Below, in pieces: positions 5,856 to 6,710 of a stretch of DNA of 6,710 nucleotides. Each line of letters starts with the position of its first letter. The first letter of the stretch is position 1. The DNA comes from CAZJUO01 sp964549245. Lineage in GTDB: Bacteria; Patescibacteriota; Patescibacteriia; UBA10025; JAHIVO01. The notes beneath the pieces were generated by a model. The model was given only the letters and a program-made list of their open reading frames with translations. It searched no databases and was not told where the DNA came from. Where the stretch lies: assembly GCA_964549245.1 (NCBI GenBank), contig CAZJUO010000067.1, forward strand, positions 1 through 6,710, in the 5' to 3' direction. The position numbers were made by a program, and so were the translations under genes.

Positions 5856-6617
5856 ATGTCAGATATCAATGATACGAGCGTAGTGCTGTTAGCAGCCGGC
5901 CAAGGAACCCGGCTCAATAACGGCCAACCGTCGTCTATTCCCAAAGTTATGCACAAAATATGCGACCGGCCAATGCTGTGGTATACCTTGAATACGCTCA
6001 AGCAGGCCGGTTTTGCCGATATAGCCATTGTCGTGGGATATCAGGCAGACATGATACAAAAGGAATTTGGCGATGAGTATAAATATGCCGTACAGTCAGA
6101 GCAAAAAGGCACCGGCCACGCGGTGCTTTGTGCTGAACAGGCGGTCAATCCGGATAGTAAGCATGTGCTGGTAATACAGGGTGACGATTCAGCTTTTTAT
6201 CGTCCTATTACTTTGCAAAATTTGGTAGAGACCCACGTGGAAGAGGGAGCTAAGGTAAGTTTATTGACCTTGGACCATCCAAAGCCCGGGGAACTGGGCC
6301 GTATCATCCGCGGCAAGGACGGTAAGGTTATCGCCATTAAAGAAAAAGAAGTCCTGACCGATGAGGAAAAAAACATTACGGAAATTAATACCGGTACCTA
6401 TTGTTTTGAAGCGCCGTGGCTATGGGAGCATTTGAAAAAACTTGAGCCATCAGCTACCGGCAAAGGGGAATTAATCTTGCCCGATTTGATTAAAATGTCG
6501 GTTGATGAGCGCTTGCCTGTTTCAGCGCACATGATCAGTGATTTGGACGAGTGGGTAGGCATCAATACCCCCGAACAGCTTGCGCGGGCCAATCGCATGA
6601 TGTCCGAGCGGATGTAG
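5856..6617 (+). CDS. GlmU-like nucleotidyltransferase, pyrophosphorylase domain only
   Basis: A 253-residue sugar-nucleotide transferase that matches the N-terminal half of GlmU, which makes UDP-GlcNAc from UTP and GlcNAc-1-phosphate for peptidoglycan. The nucleotide loop LAAGQGTR (12-19) is followed, after a slightly enlarged NNGQPSSI loop, by PKV with K30 as the likely catalytic lysine. QSEQKGTGHAV (80-90) is the uridine-binding region. D110 in QGDD and N237 in GINTPEQLA correspond to the metal ligands D105 and N227 of E. coli GlmU. GELGRIIR and EINTGTY (176-182) are sugar-site elements. GlmU has about 456 residues; the left-handed beta-helix acetyltransferase half is missing and the gene ends in a clean stop, so this is a single-domain enzyme rather than a visible truncation. 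It lies eight bases after the FemAB gene and has no ribosome binding site. A related sugar such as GalNAc or glucose cannot be excluded. Confidence 0.88.
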   Translation: MSDINDTSVVLLAAGQGTRLNNGQPSSIPKVMHKICDRPMLWYTLNTLKQAGFADIAIVVGYQADMIQKEFGDEYKYAVQSEQKGTGHAVLCAEQAVNPDSKHVLVIQGDDSAFYRPITLQNLVETHVEEGAKVSLLTLDHPKPGELGRIIRGKDGKVIAIKEKEVLTDEEKNITEINTGTYCFEAPWLWEHLKKLEPSATGKGELILPDLIKMSVDERLPVSAHMISDLDEWVGINTPEQLARANRMMSERM

Positions 6618-6638
6618 CATAGGCGAATAGTTTAACGA

Positions 6639-6710
6639 GCCCTCGTAGCACAGCGGATAGTGCACGGGCCTCCGGAGCTCGGGACACAGGTTCGAGTCCT
6701 GTCGAGGGCA
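6639..6710 (+). tRNA. tRNA-Arg (anticodon CCG)
   Basis: A complete cloverleaf can be drawn. The acceptor stem GCCCTCG (6639-6645) pairs with CGAGGGC (6703-6709), with discriminator A6710. The D stem is GCAC/GTGC with loop AGCGGATA. The anticodon arm spans 6665-6681 with loop CTCCGGA, giving anticodon CCG at 6672-6674. The variable region has four bases, and the T arm is ACAGG-TTCGAGT-CCTGT. It reads the codon CGG. A20 and C35, the main arginine identity bases in bacteria, are both present. The window stops at the discriminator, so an encoded CCA cannot be judged. It starts 21 bases after the nucleotidyltransferase stop with no terminator between, so it may be read through from that operon. 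Confidence 0.96.

Noticed and set aside
1..6710. CRISPR array, insertion sequence or prophage genes
   Set aside because: No regularly spaced direct repeats, transposase, integrase or phage structural genes were found; the heptamer repeats are contiguous and have no unique spacers.

Overview
The window looks like an ordinary chromosomal stretch from a small-genome bacterium, most likely a member of the Patescibacteria (Candidate Phyla Radiation). The support is indirect. There is a ruvA / FemAB-like transferase / short GlmU-like nucleotidyltransferase gene string. The GlmU-like protein has no acetyltransferase half. Most start codons lack a Shine-Dalgarno sequence, and intergenic gaps are short and A+T-rich. 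The lineage is inferred from gene content, not from a marker such as 16S rRNA.

Left part (1-2450). A cobalamin-binding-type radical SAM protein, cut by the window edge at its N-terminus, runs rightward and ends in a terminator hairpin that contains its own stop codon. It converges on a leftward gene for a sigma-54-type AAA+ activator (GAFTGA loop, C-terminal Fis-type helix-turn-helix, no sensor domain). That gene has its own oppositely directed terminator. Between the activator and the next gene lies a divergent promoter region with two -35 boxes back to back.

Middle part (2450-4187). A CPA2-type monovalent cation/proton antiporter has a membrane core with the Asp-Asp pair and an unrecognised cytosolic tail of about 115 residues. 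It is followed by a small hairpin and a strong bidirectional terminator. The T-tract of that terminator overlaps the -35 region of the next promoter, which has a perfect extended -10.

Right part (4188-6710). Three genes spaced by 16 and 8 bases probably form one transcription unit: ruvA (Holliday-junction binding), a FemAB-family peptidoglycan bridge aminoacyltransferase, and a GlmU-like UDP-sugar pyrophosphorylase domain. The last two fit cell-wall synthesis; ruvA is a housekeeping partner. A tRNA-Arg(CCG) gene follows and ends exactly at the window edge.

I see no clear evidence of a wholly new system. The observations most worth a second look are: a 75-base in-frame insert bounded by heptamer repeats inside the FemAB gene; a stand-alone sigma-54-type activator with an altered Walker B motif; a radical SAM enzyme with CX6CX2C cluster spacing; and the antiporter's unknown C-terminal domain.
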